Below, piece after piece: positions 1 to 12,196 of a stretch of DNA of 64,000 nucleotides. The notes under the pieces were generated by a model. That model ran no database searches. It saw only the letters and a program-made list of their open reading frames with translations, and was not told the DNA's origin. Made by a program: the position numbers and the translations under genes. Within the stretch, counting starts at the first letter, position 1, and every line of letters begins with the position of its first letter. The DNA comes from Drosophila miranda (lineage: Eukaryota > Arthropoda > Insecta > Diptera > Drosophilidae): NCBI RefSeq assembly GCF_003369915.1, contig NC_046674.1, positions 42,571,338-42,635,337 on the forward strand. The letters run 5' to 3'.

Positions 1-1003
1 GGATTGACTCGATGCTTTGCAGCGGGTAAGCATCCTTCACGGTTAATTTGTTTAGTTTCCGCGCATCCAGACACAATCGGTTTTTTCCCGGCTTCCGTAC
101 CAGCGTCACGCGGTTGCTCCACGGGCTCTCGCTTGTTTCGATGACTCCGAGACGCAACAATTCGTCCACCTCGGCAAACAACAGCTCTTGCACCGCGGGA
201 GATACCGGGTAAAATCGCTCCTTTACGGGTACGGCTCCCTCGATTAATTGAATTTCGTGCCTTTCGAGCGTCGTTCTTCCCAAACCATGTGTGTCGAATG
301 CCCTGAAGTTGTTCTTCACCTGGTCCAGACGTGTCTGCTGCGTGTGCGTCAACTCGTGCGGTTCCGTTGGTTTACTCCTAGTCAGCACCTCAGCATCAAT
401 TTCGGCTAATTCCTTGTGTCGTTCTAGGCCTACTATATTCGGAGCCAGACCAAACTTCCGCCAGAAATCGACCGCTATGTACAGCGATTGTTTTAGCGAG
501 GGACACAGGAACAACTCCATAGTCTGCTTCTGGCCTCCATACGTCATAGGTCCATACGTCGACACATGTCCCAGTATTTTATGAGGAGTGCCGCCCGCTG
601 TTTGTACTGAGAATTTCTTTATGTCTTAAAATTTCAGCTCCAATTCTCCTATCAGTTCCAGGCCACCTTTCCCCAGAAGGCTCACCGATGCCCCTGTATC
701 CAGTAGTCCCATCAGCGTCCTCGGGCCCAACTTCACTCGTGCGAATGGCCGTCATCCTGACGCATGGCCGAGTGGACTGCTGCACACACCTGGAGCCGCC
801 TCCTCTTTCGCCCCTATCGCGGCTATCTTTCCTTCGGGTAATACAGCTTGGTTAACCTTATATATGGTAGTGTAAATATCCTTATTGCTACTTCTTTCCT
901 TAGGGGTATCTAATTTAGCGTTGGATGGCCTTTCTATTGGCTGCTTCGCGGCGACGTGGAACTCGACTCCTCCAAATGCGTCGTGCTCCTTTTCGCGTTT
1001 CCC
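1..1003 (-). pseudogene. Copy A1 pol, 5' part: protease and start of RT (truncated by the window)
   Basis: The reading begins at the gag-pol frameshift heptamer (997-1003). It runs through a linker and a retropepsin-type protease with the LLDTGAS active-site motif (around 690) into the RT N-terminus before leaving the window. The linker is the short form, lacking about 100 bp near 810-830 that copy A2 has. The protease reading lies in a different frame from the linker. A single base is also missing near 749 compared with sister copies, and a TAA near 627 separates protease from RT. The copy cannot encode an uninterrupted Pol. Confidence 0.8.
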
Positions 1004-3226
1004 GGCCGACATTTAGGGCATTTAGGGAGGATGACCCCGGCCAGCCCGCACTTGTAGCAAAACAGGTTACGCACGGCTGACTCACACTCAAAATAGGTGT
1101 GACCCGGCTGAGCGCAATTCCAGCACTTCAGCTGGGTGCGATCGATTCCGGATTCCCTCGTCCTATGGACAGCATCCAAAGCCTCGGCCTGTTCCTCCGG
1201 GTCGTGAGTGTTCGCATCCAACTCATGTACTTTGTGCTCTTCCCTGCGCCTTTGTTGGCTCCCTATACCCTATTTGGTGGTTCTCTTGAGAGAATTACCC
1301 TGGTGGATAATCTAGGTGTTATGTTAGACCCCAAGTTAAAGTTTTCCGAACACATTTCTACCATGGTAAATAAGGCCATGGGCGTGCTTGGGTTTATAAA
1401 GAGCTGGTCAAAGGAATTTGACGACCCCTATATAACAAAGACTCTCTATACCTCGCTTGTTCGTCCGATCTTAGAATACGGCTCCTGTGTATGGTGCCCT
1501 CAGTACAAAGTACACCAGGGACCGTATAGAATCAGTACAGAAAAAACTTTTTACTCTTTGCTCTGCGGGGCCTTAACTGGGATGCGGGTGTAAGACTCCC
1601 ATCTTACTCTAGTAGACTACTATTAGTAAACCACCCGTCCTTAGTTAACCGTAGAAAAATGCTTGGTGTGATATTTATGCACAACTTGATCAGGGGTGAT
1701 ATAGACAGCCCTGATCTATTGAGCCGCATAAACTTCACGATTCCTATTAGACTGACTAGAAATTTTTATACCGTTGTTCCTTCCACTTTGTAGATCGAAT
1801 TATTCCTTGCATGAACCGTTTAGGGTCTTATGCTCGGATTATAATTCCCTCTACCATATTATATCCACCACTAATTCTCTTCCTCTTATTAAATTACTAA
1901 TCCTTACACACCTTTTTAGTAATTAGTAATTGTAGTGGTATTTGTATTTTGATTGCATGCTTAGTCTCTTAGTAAGTTTAGTGCTAATTTTCCTCGAATG
2001 TTAGTCTAATAGCTATCTTTCTCGCATGTTCGCGTTCGGTTTGGCTACGCACCGTGCGTCATGCGGCAGCGCCCCTCGGTCGGTTGGGCGGGAGGAGGGC
2101 TGCGTTTTGCCTGGGATCCGCGCGTAACAGCCTTCTGCTGGTTTCACACGGGCCACTTGACGGTGCAGTAACTGCATCGCCTCTTGAAAGATGCAGTCAT
2201 TGCATATCAACGTCCAAGATCAAAAATTGAATCCCTAATATTGATCTTTATGATCTTTTTTAGATCATAATCCGAGAACGGATTCAGCAATCTCGACCTC
2301 AACACCAACATCTCCTGGATGTACTGGTCTGCCGACTCCCCGTGGCGTTGTCGGCGTTCCCTGAGCTCTTGCTCTCGCTCGAACTCTGTCCGACGAGCTT
2401 GAAACTGCTGCTGGAGACCATATCTCAGATTCGGCCAGTCCGGCATTCCTACCGTCCGAACATGTATCCAGTACCAATCCCTAGCGTGGCCACTGACCAA
2501 TGTGTGAAAGGCTTTCAACACCTCCGCCCACGGTACCTGATACGACGTCTGTAGATGCTTCACCCGGAATATGAACTCCGCCACGGGCTTCCCCTTTGGA
2601 TCGCCATCGAAGCTAAGTCCCCATCTTCGTATCTGCCCTTGCTCCTGCCTAGCCTCTCCGAAACTCGATCGATTCCTGTTAGGGTTTACTCCTGCGCCCA
2701 TCCCGTTGAACAGCCACTCCTCCACAGGTCTCTGATCGGCTTGGGTCCTCTGATCGGCCTCCAATGTTCGGTTGTCCACGAACAAGTGCGTTGGATGTGC
2801 TTGCTGGCTCGCGGGTGCTGTTGACCTCCTCCCAGACTGGTTGCATTTGATCCCCGGTTCCTTCCATTCGCATCACTCGCCGTTCGCTCCGCTTTTAATG
2901 AACCCACCACAGCGTTGATCTCTCGCATGAACTCTAGCATGTCCGCATTGCATTGACAATCGCAGCGCTTCCATTTGCTGCCCGAGCGACGCTCGGTAGG
3001 TCTCCTGTGCTTGGGCTAACGCTGCGCTCACGGCGGAGCTTAACTCGGGCGGTAACACCAGGTCCTTACGGGTTCGCTGTTGACCTCCTACTGCTCCGGC
3101 CTCTGGGTCTCCTGGTCCCTGGTCCTGGGATCGAGTCGTCGGCATGTTGTACGGCTGGTACCTGCGCTGTGCCTCCGGGCTACGCCTTGTCTTTCTCGAC
3201 CCTATAAAAACCTCCGGGTCACTCAT
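934..3226 (-). pseudogene. Copy A1 gag, split by an antisense CR1 fragment
   Basis: The first ATG is at 3226 (protein start MSDPEVFIGSRK). The capsid-like core (around 2210-2640, motif RRWGLSFDGDPKG) matches retrotransposon Gag. The nucleocapsid part lies at 934-1221, beyond the CR1 fragment at 1253-2021. It has one CCHC knuckle (CWNCAQPGHTYFEC) followed by CYKC-x9-CPKC. Here the TGCAA pentamer near 2950 has two units instead of three, which shifts the frame. Near 3105 this copy keeps the reading that is broken in other copies (CTCC against CCTCC). The N-terminal part, the capsid core and the tail before the CR1 fragment lie in different frames, so no full Gag can be made. Confidence 0.8.
1253..2021 (+). 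mobile_element. 5'-truncated CR1-group fragment nested in A1 gag (antisense to gag)
   Basis: The translation matches the C-terminal end of the full CR1 ORF2 at 47633-50353, for example the shared run WSKEFDDPY. The fragment starts within the C-terminal part of ORF2 and runs through the 3' UTR, ending near AGCTATCTTTC. In A1 the reading is frameshifted near 1517 (extra G) and near 1770. The exact boundaries are approximate because no empty site is present in the window. Confidence 0.85.
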
Positions 3227-4969
3227 CAACCAATTTTCCTAACGTACTCCTTTCCTTCGTCTATTCTTTATTTACTCGCCAATGCGAATCGCTAAATTTA
3301 CCTAACTATCTTGGTGAAAAATAAATTGGATTGTTTATTATCTTACTACCCTCCTCCACTAAACACCTGGTACCTGGCTAATTAACCCTAAATACCTTCA
3401 ATCATAACGAGAAAATAAATAAATAAACAGTGCGATAAATAAATACGCGAATAATTAATTCAATGTTTAGATAACCAAATAAATAAATTTAAATACATAA
3501 ATCGGTTAATTTAAATGAATAAATTGATAAATCGAAATATATAAATTGATTTAATTAAATAAATAAATAAACACCTACATCAACAATTAATAGCCTAATT
3601 AAATACAACACTAAATAACTAAATACTTCCTCTCCCAAACAAAAACTCTTTTTCCGATGACATGCCTAATGCAAACTTCTAAGATTGCTTTCTAACAATG
3701 CTAGCGAGGATCGTCAGTCCTCAAAAAAAAAGATGATTTCCCTTTGGGTTTTCTTAATTCGGCTTTCCAATAGTCTGCTAAATCACCAACAAAAAAAACC
3801 TATAATACCCAAAATGCTTCAGACAAAAATTCACATTTAATTTTTTTGGTGGGATGAGAGACAACTGCATTTATTGTTTTGCCGGTGAGCGGACCCCCTT
3901 CTTTTTCCCCTTGCTATTTACCTTCGCCTACTTTTTCTGAGTGCCAACTCCCTTTGCTGTTTCCTTCCTTAGATCACCGTGGATCCCCAGAATCGGACAA
4001 CGACGTTAATGCCTCTGGACATAGCCCGGACCGACTCGACAGATCCTCCGGCACCTCTTCCTCTTTTCAGATCCGGACAGCGAACTCCACGAGTCGTACA
4101 ACGAGGCTACTATCACCTGGTAATACCTGGACCACAACTCGGGACACACACTTCATTCCCTTCTACCTCCGATACATAACTACCATGTCCATTTTCCTCA
4201 CTTCTACTCCTCTCAGCGGCTACGACGGCTAGGATTTATTCCCGGCTCGCGGACCGGCTGAGTTTCGTTCTACCAGGGTTCCATTTTACACCGGCCTTTA
4301 AGACTCGCGCTTAAAATCGATCCTTTTTATTCCAGTTGGGCACCATTTGTTATGACCCGCCTCTTTACCACCCTGGCCTATCGTTCCCAGCTAGCACACG
4401 GGGAAGTCAGGTGTGTTTCCGACCCGATAGACCAGGGGACGGATTAACAAAAACAAAAAAAAACATACAAAAATTGTCCTCGTTGGCACTCTCTTCAGCG
4501 GGATATTTGATATTATTATCCATGAGCGTGGTCCCACCCTTCCATGAGCGCCATTTTTTTTAATTCGCGCGCTCCCTTTTCATATTCAGGGTCCCGCTCT
4601 TCTTCTCGCTCTCGTCCCACCCAACTACCGTTTTCTACTCACTCATGACTACGTTTTACTTTCATATTATATTCATGTTATATTTTCTTATTTATCTATT
4701 TTTTTTAACAATATTAATTAATAACCTAGATTCTGCCGACGAATACAAATACGGTGTGTGGGGACACAAACGTGTCTCCAGTCAGTGCTCCGTTGGATTC
4801 CTTGGTGCCGGTGCTTCGCTGATGGTTCTCGCACCAGGTTTCCGGCCTGGCCAGTACCGGGCTGCTGCTGCCGATGTCCGCCGCTTCCGCTGATGTTGAT
4901 GCCTGCCGCTGATGTCTTGGTGGGATCTTCGTCTCCACGATCACCAATTTTTTCTTCTTTTTTTCTTTC
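3227..4969 (-). repeat. Family 1 LTR, primer site and leader of copy A1
   Basis: On the minus strand the order is polypurine run (4948-4969), LTR (about 4946 to 4348, ending GGTCATAACA), a 2-nt spacer, candidate primer site TGGTGCCCAACTGG (4332-4345), then a leader of about 1.1 kb. The first eleven primer-site bases differ at one position from the complement of tRNA-Lys(CTT). The LTR inner end is well placed by the primer site. The outer end rests only on the purine run, because no free LTR with target duplication is present. The leader holds no credible gene. It is AT-rich, with many AAAT repeats at 3402-3580. Confidence 0.65.
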
Positions 4970-5210
4970 AGGGCACGTGCGGCCTCCTCTATTTTCCACC
5001 GGAAACTCCTCTTTTTTTCTTCTCGTCCCGTTTCGTTTTTTCTCACGCAACTCTGCCACTGCTTCCCAGGATCCACAATAGATGCCGCTGTCTTTTTCTT
5101 CTCCAGCCCTGATACCTATCGGCTCTCTCCAAAACCGCCCATAACACCACACTACCGTTTCCAGGATTACTCTGCCGAAACGGGAGTGCAAAGCAAGGCG
5201 GGCTTTTCAA

Positions 5211-8200
5211 TTAAGGGGCCCCAAACGTAGGCCATCGCCTACTCCTCGCCTTGCTCAACACGAAACTCCGCTTATATATCTCCTGACCCGGTGAGTACCT
5301 AATTTCTCGAGCTTTTCGATTATACCTGTTCTTCGCTCCATTGTAGGCTTCATGAGAGTTTCCTCGGACCTCATCTCGGACTATTTCCATCTTATCACTC
5401 CTCGCCAAGGGTGACACTTGTGCATCATTTAGGGCGCCCAGTCTGCGTGCCAATTTATAATCACGGCCGCTAGTAAACATGTGCTGCCCAAACAACACAA
5501 AGTATGGCGACGTCCCGATGCCCGTGTGTATAGCACTCCTAGCCACACACTGGATATCCCTCAGCTTCTCGTCCCAGTACTGTCTGGTTCACTCGTTCGG
5601 CCGCGTTCGCCTGCGGTGCATAGTTCCCCGACTTCAGGTGCGTTATGCTTCTTCTATCCAGGAATTGAGAGAATTCAGCTGACACAAATTGTTTTCCATT
5701 ATCCGTGTGTACTATTTGAGGCACGCCAAACTGCGCGAAGACCTCGGCGTGCAAGAATCGGAAGCCTTCAATCAGACATATCTGATATGTGATCGAGGAC
5801 TATCAGTATGACTACATTGCCACTTCGAGTCCACTTCGAGTCGGAATATGGACCCTGGAAATCCAGGTACAGTTTTGAATCGGCCTCTCGGTATGGTTTC
5901 GGCCCCCATGAGTTTGACGGTGATCCTGTGTTGAATGTTTTTTTTTTTTTTTTTTCTTTGCAGGTGTCACAAATCAGCCACATATGACTTCACCTGCACG
6001 GTCATCCGGGGCCACCGTCCCAGTGTCCTCGCGATCCCTCCATGCATTGCCACATCGCTGTCGTGAGCATGTTGGATCAGTGTGCTCGTCAGGGCTTCTG
6101 GGATCCATAGCTTCCACGAAAACTCCTCTAATTTCCGGCCGGCCAAACTGTGTGCGCTTAAACAGCAGTCCTTCCTCCACCTTCAGGTCTGGGAACTCAT
6201 CCTTATCGCTCTGGACCGACTCGATTTTTCTTCGGTAATCTTCATCCTCGAAGGCGGTGGTGTGGTGTCGAACTCCAGGAAGTCGATAGTGTCAACGTCA
6301 AAGGGACGTGACAGCGTATCGGCGACGATATTTTCCTTTCTTTTGCGGTGCTCAATTTCGAAGTCATAAGCCTGGAGAGCCAACGACCACCTGGCTAGCC
6401 TCCCATCCAGTGCCTTGAATCGCATGAGCCACTGCAAACTCGCGTGATCTGTTATCACCGTGAATGGCATCAGTTCTACGTATGCACGGAACTTCTCTAT
6501 GGCTCTTACCGCCGCCAGACACTCCTTCTCTGGTACGCTATAGTTGAGCTGTGCCCCTCTTAGCTTAGAAGGAAGAGGAACTCTTAGGAAGAGAACTCCT
6601 CCAATCCCCACGTGGCTCGCATCACACTGGATAAAGAAGTGCTTCTTAAAGTCCGGGTGATGTAGCACGGGGGCGCTGGTAAGTGCTTTTTTGAGCTCAT
6701 CGAACGATTTTCCTGCCTCCTCCGTCAGCTAAAATTGCCCTTTTCCTTTCAGACAGTCCGTCAGAGGAGCCGAGAGTGCCGAGAAATTTCGGATAAACCG
6801 CCGATACCAGCCAGCTGTCCCCAAAAATCTCCGGATTTGTTTCACGTTCCTTGGCATTGGTATTTGGGTGATCGCCTGAACTTTCTCCGGATCTTTCCTA
6901 AGTGCGCCGTCGCCTACGATGTACCCTAAATACTTTAAATATTTATAGCCGAATTTCGATTTTTTTCTTTCAATTGTCAGGTTTGCCTCCTTGAGACACT
7001 TGGCCACTTCCTCTAACAGGTGTATATGCTCCTCAAACGTCCGGGAAATAACTAGTAGATCGTCCAAGTATACAAAGACATGGCTTCGGAGTCGTTGTGG
7101 AATTACTCGATCCATCCACCGACACAGCCGTTGGGCTGCATTGCACAACCCGAAGGGCATCGATTTAAATTGATAGAGCGGTCTGCCCGGCACCGTGAAT
7201 GCTGTGTACGTCCGACTTTCAGGCTCCAGCTCTATCTGCCAAAATGCGTGCTTTAAATCGATGCTGCTTATGTACACAGTTTCCTCTACGCGGCTCAGGA
7301 TTGACTCGATGCTTTGCAGCGGGTAAGCATCCTTCACGGTTAATTTGTTTAGTTTCCGCGCATCCAGACACAATCGGTTTTTTCCCGACTTCCGTACCAG
7401 CGTCACGCGGTTGCTCCACGGGCTCTCGCTTGTTTCGATGACTCCGAGACGCAACAATTCGTCCACCTCGGCAAACAACAGCTCTTGCACCGCGGGAGAT
7501 ACCGGGTAGAATCGCTCCTTTAAGGGTACGGCTCCCTCGATTAATTGAATTTCGTGCCTTTCGAGCGTCGTTCTTCCCAAACCATGTGTGTCGAATGCCC
7601 TGAAGTTGTTCTTCACCTGGTCCAGACGTGTCTGCTGCGTGTGCGTCAACTCGTGCGGTTCCGTTGGTTTACTCCTAGTCAGCACCTCAGCATCAATTTC
7701 GGCTAATTCCTTGTGTCGTTCTAGGCCTACTATATTCGGAGCCAGACCAAACTTCCGCCAGAAATCGACCGCTATGTACAGCGATTGTTTTAGCGAGGGA
7801 CACAGGAACAACTCCATAGTCTGCTTCTGGCCTCCATACGTCATAGGTCCATACGTCGACACATGTCCCAGTATTTTATGAGGAGTGCCGCCCGCTGTTT
7901 GTACTGAGAATTTCTTTATGTCTTAAAATTTCAGCTCCAATTCTCCTATCAGTTCCAGGCCACCTTTCCCCAGAAGGCTCACCGATGCCCCTGTATCCAG
8001 TAGTCCCATCAGCGTCCTCGGGCCCAACTTCACTCGTGCGAATGGCCTGTCATCCTGACGCATGGCCGAGTGGACTGCTGCACACACCTGGAGCCGCCTC
8101 CTTTTTCGCCCCTGGAACCTGTCCCGAGCCCGCTGTGCTCTGACTTCTCCCGTTCGGATACTCTCATCGACTTCGTTTCCCATTATCCGATTCCTGTTCG

Positions 8201-8389
8201 TACTGCCGCTATCTTTCCTTCGGGTAATACAGCTTGGTTAACCTTATATATGGTAGTGTAAATATCCTTATTGCTACTTCTTTCCTTAGGGGTATCTAAT
8301 TTAGCGTTGGAGGGCCTTTCTATTGGCTGCTTCGCGGCGACGTGGAACTCGACTCCTCCAATTGCGTCGTGCTCCTTTTCGCGTTTCCC
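5211..8389 (-). pseudogene. Copy A2 pol: protease, RT, RNase H, integrase (degenerate)
   Basis: The order is frameshift heptamer (8383-8389), linker (long form), protease 7923-8183 (LLDTGAS), RT 6729-7862 (YLDD, MPFGLCNAA), RNase H 6183-6668 (VITDHASLQWL) and integrase below 6180. Breaks are a TAA between protease and RT, the TAG at 6729-6731, a small duplication near 6255 that shifts the end of RNase H, a T run of about 17 at 5939-5955, and the 11-bp duplication at 5820-5841. A 39-bp deletion near 5578 lies between CCAG repeats. The RT section alone is open and keeps its catalytic aspartates. The order PR-RT-RH-IN places it in Ty3/gypsy. Confidence 0.88.
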
Positions 8390-9630
8390 GGCCGACATTT
8401 AGGGCATTTAGGGAGGATGACCCCGGCCAGCCCGCACTTGTAGCAGAACAGGTTACGCACGGCCGACTCACACTCAAAATATGTGTGACCCGGCTGAGCG
8501 CAATTCCAGCACTTCAGCTGGGTGCGATCGATTCCGGATTCCCTCGTCCTATGGACAGCATCCAAAGCCTCGGTCTGTTCCTCCGGGTCGTGAGTGTTCG
8601 CATCCAATTCATGTACTTTGTGCTCTTCCCTGCGCCCTTTGTTGGCTCCCTATACCCTATTTGGTGGTTCTCTTGAGAGAATTACCCTGGTGGATAATCT
8701 AGGTGTTATGTTAGACCCCAAGTTAAAGTTTTCCGAACACATTTCTACCATGGTACATAAGGCCATGGGCGTGCTTGGGTTTATAAAGAGGTGGTCAAAG
8801 GAATTTGACGACCCCTATATAACAAAGACTCTCTATACCTCGCTTGTTCGTCCGATCTTAGAATACGGCTCCTGTGTATGGTGCCCTCAGTACAAAGTAC
8901 ACCAGGACCGTATAGAATCAGTACAGAAAAACTTTTTACTCTCTGCTCTGCGGGGCCTTAACTGGGATGCGGGTGTAAGACTCCCATCTTACTCTAGTAG
9001 ACTACTATTAGTAAACCACCCATCCTTAGTTAACCGTAGAAAAATGCTTGGTGTGATATTTATGCACAACTTGATCAGGGGTGACATAGACAGCCCTGAT
9101 CTATTGAGCCGCATAAACTTCACGATTCCTATTAGACTGATTAGAAATTTTATACCGTTGTTCCTTCCACTTTGTAGATCGAATTATTCCTTGCATGAAC
9201 CGTTTAGGGTCTTATGCTCGGATTATAATTCCCTCTACCATATTATATCCACCACTAATTCTCTTTCTCTTATTAAATTACTAATCCTTACACACCTTTT
9301 TAGTAATTAGTAATTGTAGTGGTATTTGTATTTTGATTGCATGCTTAGTCTCTTAGTAAGTTTAGTGCTAATTTTCCTCGAATGTTAGTCTAATAGCTAT
9401 CTTTCTCGCATGTTCGCGTTCGGTTTGGCTACGCACCGTGCGTCATGCGGCAGCGCCCCTCGGTCGGTTGGGCGGGAGGAGGGCTGCGTTTTGCCTGGGA
9501 TCCGCGCGTAACAGCCTTCTGCTGGTTTCACACGGGCCACTTGACGGTGCAGTAACTGCATCGCCTCTTGAAAGATGCAGTCATTGCATATCAACGTCCA
9601 AGATCAAAAATTGAATCCCTAATATTGATC
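8320..9630 (-). pseudogene. Copy A2 gag, 3' part, cut by assembly gap
   Basis: The nucleocapsid portion at 8320-8607 has an intact CCHC knuckle and the CxxC-x9-CxxC second module. Upstream, beyond the CR1 fragment, 9397-9594 encodes the Gag tail (starting MICNDCIFQEAMQ). The capsid core and LTR expected further upstream fall in the N gap. Confidence 0.8.
8640..9405 (+). mobile_element. 5'-truncated CR1-group fragment nested in A2 gag
   Basis: This fragment is an open frame reading through 8594-9310, whose CR1 part matches the last fifth of CR1 ORF2. The upstream part of that open frame is antisense gag and not a CR1 protein. The fragment sits at the same point and in the same orientation as in the sister copies, so it predates the array. 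Confidence 0.85.
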
Positions 9631-9680
9631 NNNNNNNNNNNNNNNNNNNNNNNNNNNNNNNNNNNNNNNNNNNNNNNNNN
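9631..9680. other. Assembly gap 1 (50 N)
   Basis: The left flank is family 1 gag (capsid end). The right flank is family 1 integrase. In an unbroken unit about 3.3 kb (gag 5' part, leader, LTR, pol 3' end) lies between these points, so the 50 N are a placeholder and not a measured length. Confidence 0.95.
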
Positions 9681-9707
9681 TGCATAGTTCCCCGACTTCA
9701 GGTGCGT

Positions 9708-9711
9708 TATG
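9708..9711. repeat. TATG target-site duplication, left side of family 2 insertion
   Basis: TATG precedes the LTR terminus TGTAACG and recurs at 20326-20329 after CCCCCTACA. Uninterrupted sister copies show a single GCGTTATGCTTC at this place. A 4-bp duplication fits gypsy-type integrase. Confidence 0.9.
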
Positions 9712-12196
9712 TGTAACGTGTAACGCTCGTCTACGCTAGACGGACAGGAGGGGCGATCTGCAAAGGCGGGGCACGCTTTAAATGTTCCGGCTCTAGCTCG
9801 TCGGCTTTGGGGTGGTGGTTCTTGCGCGTACAGATCGTCTCCATTTAGCAACACTATCACGCGATAATTTTAACGATTTATTTCCTAAGAATTGAGCGTG
9901 CTGCGACTATACGGTGCTAGAACTACCGGTAGATCGACGAAAAGATAAAAGAAACGCTCCGTAAAGAATAGGGGAGAGTGCAGAAGAGAAGGAAGGAGAA
10001 GATGAGGAGAGAGAGAGAGAGGGAAAGTAGAAAGAGAGTGAAGAGTGAGGGAAAGAGGAGGAGATATCGGTTGCTATCCCACGGATGTCAGTGTGGTAGC
10101 TTATTTTGCCCGCCCAACCTATGACCATCTTCCTTGAAACCGGAAGTTTCAGATGGCCCCTTTAGCTAGATCGCGTTACACGCACGCCGGCACAGAGTTC
10201 ATCCTTTTGTATCTTTATCTAAATTCCATTATATATTTGTTCGATAAACGATCAAAACTAATATATTCAGCGATGGCATATTTTTCTAATTCTAGAGATC
10301 TACAGCGAGTATATGTATATGAGAGATTCTGAGGCGTATATAAAGTGATATGAGGTGGGTTAATACTTAAGGCGTATCTTAAGGTTAGCAGGGTATTCCT
10401 GGCACAAATTCATTCAAATTTTCTTTCAATTCGGTTGCTTGTATACAACTGGCAATATAGGATATAGTGAGGAAAGTGTAAGATTGCTGCTATGCATTAG
10501 CGATTTCATCGTAAATTCGTTTCTTATTTACTTTTCGAGAGCTTAGGATTGGGCGCGCCCGCTAGAACCAAACGAAAGTCGCAGGATTTTACTCACGCAA
10601 TTACGTTTCTCCATCGGCGAAAGATCGATCTTCCGGCAACTGCTGAAATAGAACGTTATCCTTTTTCTTTCGTTTACAATAGTGCTTTCGAGACCTTTGA
10701 TTTCCCTCAGCGGGGTTAGATCTAAATCCAATCAATTTCTGTTTTGTTTCGGGTGCTTTTTAGATTTCTTACAATTTCCTCTAAATTCTTTCCAATATTT
10801 CATATAAATTCTTAATTAGAACGGGTACAACTAGTATTTAAAGCTAGATCTTAGGAACTTCATTTGTTTGTTCAAAGGAACGATTCTAGAGTCTTATTCA
10901 TGGGTTCGAGTCTCTGTCGGATTCGACGGAATGGCCTAACTGATATTTAAGCTAAATTTTAGGAGCTTCATTTGTTTGCTCAAAGGAGCGATTCTAGAGT
11001 CTTGTTCATTGGTTCGAGTCTCTGGCGAATTCGACCGGATGGCCTGCAGCTCAATTACTTTTTAACTGGGTTGGGCGAATCGCATCGGACTGCCTGCCAA
11101 GGAGAGGATAGGCGGGACTGAAATCAGGGTCCGAAGAGCGTATTTATTAATTTTAATTCTGCTGGGCTGCTCTCGGGCCGTGTCTTTCTTCAACACCGGC
11201 TTTACTGCGCCATTTTTGAAACACGGACCGAGATCTGGATTCTACGTCGACGAAACTCTATTAATACAGGGGTCTGTTGAAGCGGGAACGGTAGATCGTA
11301 TTTTCTTTGCAAGTCTTTAGAACATTAAACGTTGCAGGGCTCGAATGCGCCTGGTTTTGCCAGCACAAACTCCTCGCCGGGCGACATGGGCGCCGGTTGG
11401 GACGGGGAGCGGCCGACGGAACGAGAATATCAGCCCACGAGCAGTGGACGCGGTCTCGGCTTGTTGATGCGGCACGTGGAATCTACGGAGCCTCTCGGCG
11501 GATCCGGGAAAAACGATGAACCAGTATGCTGACGCCTGCGATTTCCAGGCGGGTCGAAGTACTCCACTTTGCTGGTCACTTTTTGGTGCCGCAAACGTGG
11601 GGTGCCTTACGGCGCCTTAGCACGTGTCGCGCTAGGCTGGGGCGCGTAAGGCGGCGTCTTCCCGAGGAGCTGGTCCACAATTTCCGCAGGAAATCTTTTG
11701 CTGCGGAAAATACGAGTTACCTCTATTAGATATTCGCCCGGAGAACGGGGATCGACATTTATCTTACCGCAGTGGCGGCGGTATCCGTGGATGTACACAG
11801 ATTAATCCAGCCTCTGGCGGTTCTCGGGGTTAGAACGCCCACAGAAGAGGTTGCTCCCGCAGAAAACGGCCACACTTATAACCTCTCCGGCACTGTACAC
11901 ACTTTCGACTATATTTAGTGGAATTAGGCGCGGATGTAAAACTTTTCACTGATTGGAAAAAACACGACTCGTCGGCTTGATTATCGCACAGGAAAAGATC
12001 GAAGCCGGAAACCTGCTCTGGCCACTTGACATTTGCATGCACTCTTGCATGGGGAGGTTACGCCCTCTAGGTTGCCAAATTGGAGCAACCCTGACCTCGG
12101 CTGATTTCGATAATTGTCAATCTTGCGGTCAGCTGCCCAGGCAGCTGATCGGCAGGCACCTTCCAACACGTACAAAGGCGATTCATGCCCCCTACA
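9712..12196 (-). repeat. Family 2 3' LTR
   Basis: This LTR is 2485 bp and matches 17835-20325 end to end. It is a few bases shorter through single-base losses in short homopolymers (for example near 10001, 10191, 10345, 10712 and 11399), as expected near a contig end. It carries an imperfect 108-bp-period direct duplication (10842-11045) and a purine-rich GA stretch near 9970-10065. The small ORFs inside match nothing I recognise. A possible TATA-like TTTATATACGCC (minus strand, near 10340) is unproven. Confidence 0.9.
10842..11045. repeat. 108-bp-period imperfect direct repeat inside the family 2 LTR
   Basis: Two units start AGCTAGATCTTAGG (10842) and AGCTAAATTTTAGG (10950). They share long stretches such as GCGATTCTAGAGTCTT with a few substitutions. 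The same pair is in the other LTR (from 18970) and in the plus-strand copy (about 39480-39684), so it is part of the LTR and not a local event. Confidence 0.85.

Larger units (their letters stand above)
1..9630 (-). repeat. Contig A: head-to-tail family 1 gypsy array, copies A1 and A2
   Basis: The RT sequence at position 1 recurs at 7299, so the period here is 7298 bp. Reading the minus strand, copy A2 (9630 down to about 5211) is followed by one LTR and then copy A1 (about 4946 down to 1). Only one LTR separates the two internal regions. An independently inserted pair would show two LTRs plus target duplications and host DNA between them. A1 is cut by the window start in RT, and A2 is cut by the N gap in gag. 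Confidence 0.9.

Noticed and set aside
3402..3580. AAAT-rich tract as CRISPR array, origin or true microsatellite
   Set aside because: It is an irregular AT-rich leader present in each unit, with no regular repeat-spacer pattern and nothing that supports an origin.
8183..8190. A second programmed -1 shift before protease (another GGGAAAC near 8178)
   Set aside because: The heptamer is in the wrong register, after a stop in the upstream frame. The frame change is better explained by fixed indels.
10890..11040. tRNA-like B-box motifs (GGTTCGAGTCTC) in the family 2 LTR
   Set aside because: There is no matching A box or cloverleaf around them. They are part of the 108-bp duplication in the LTR.
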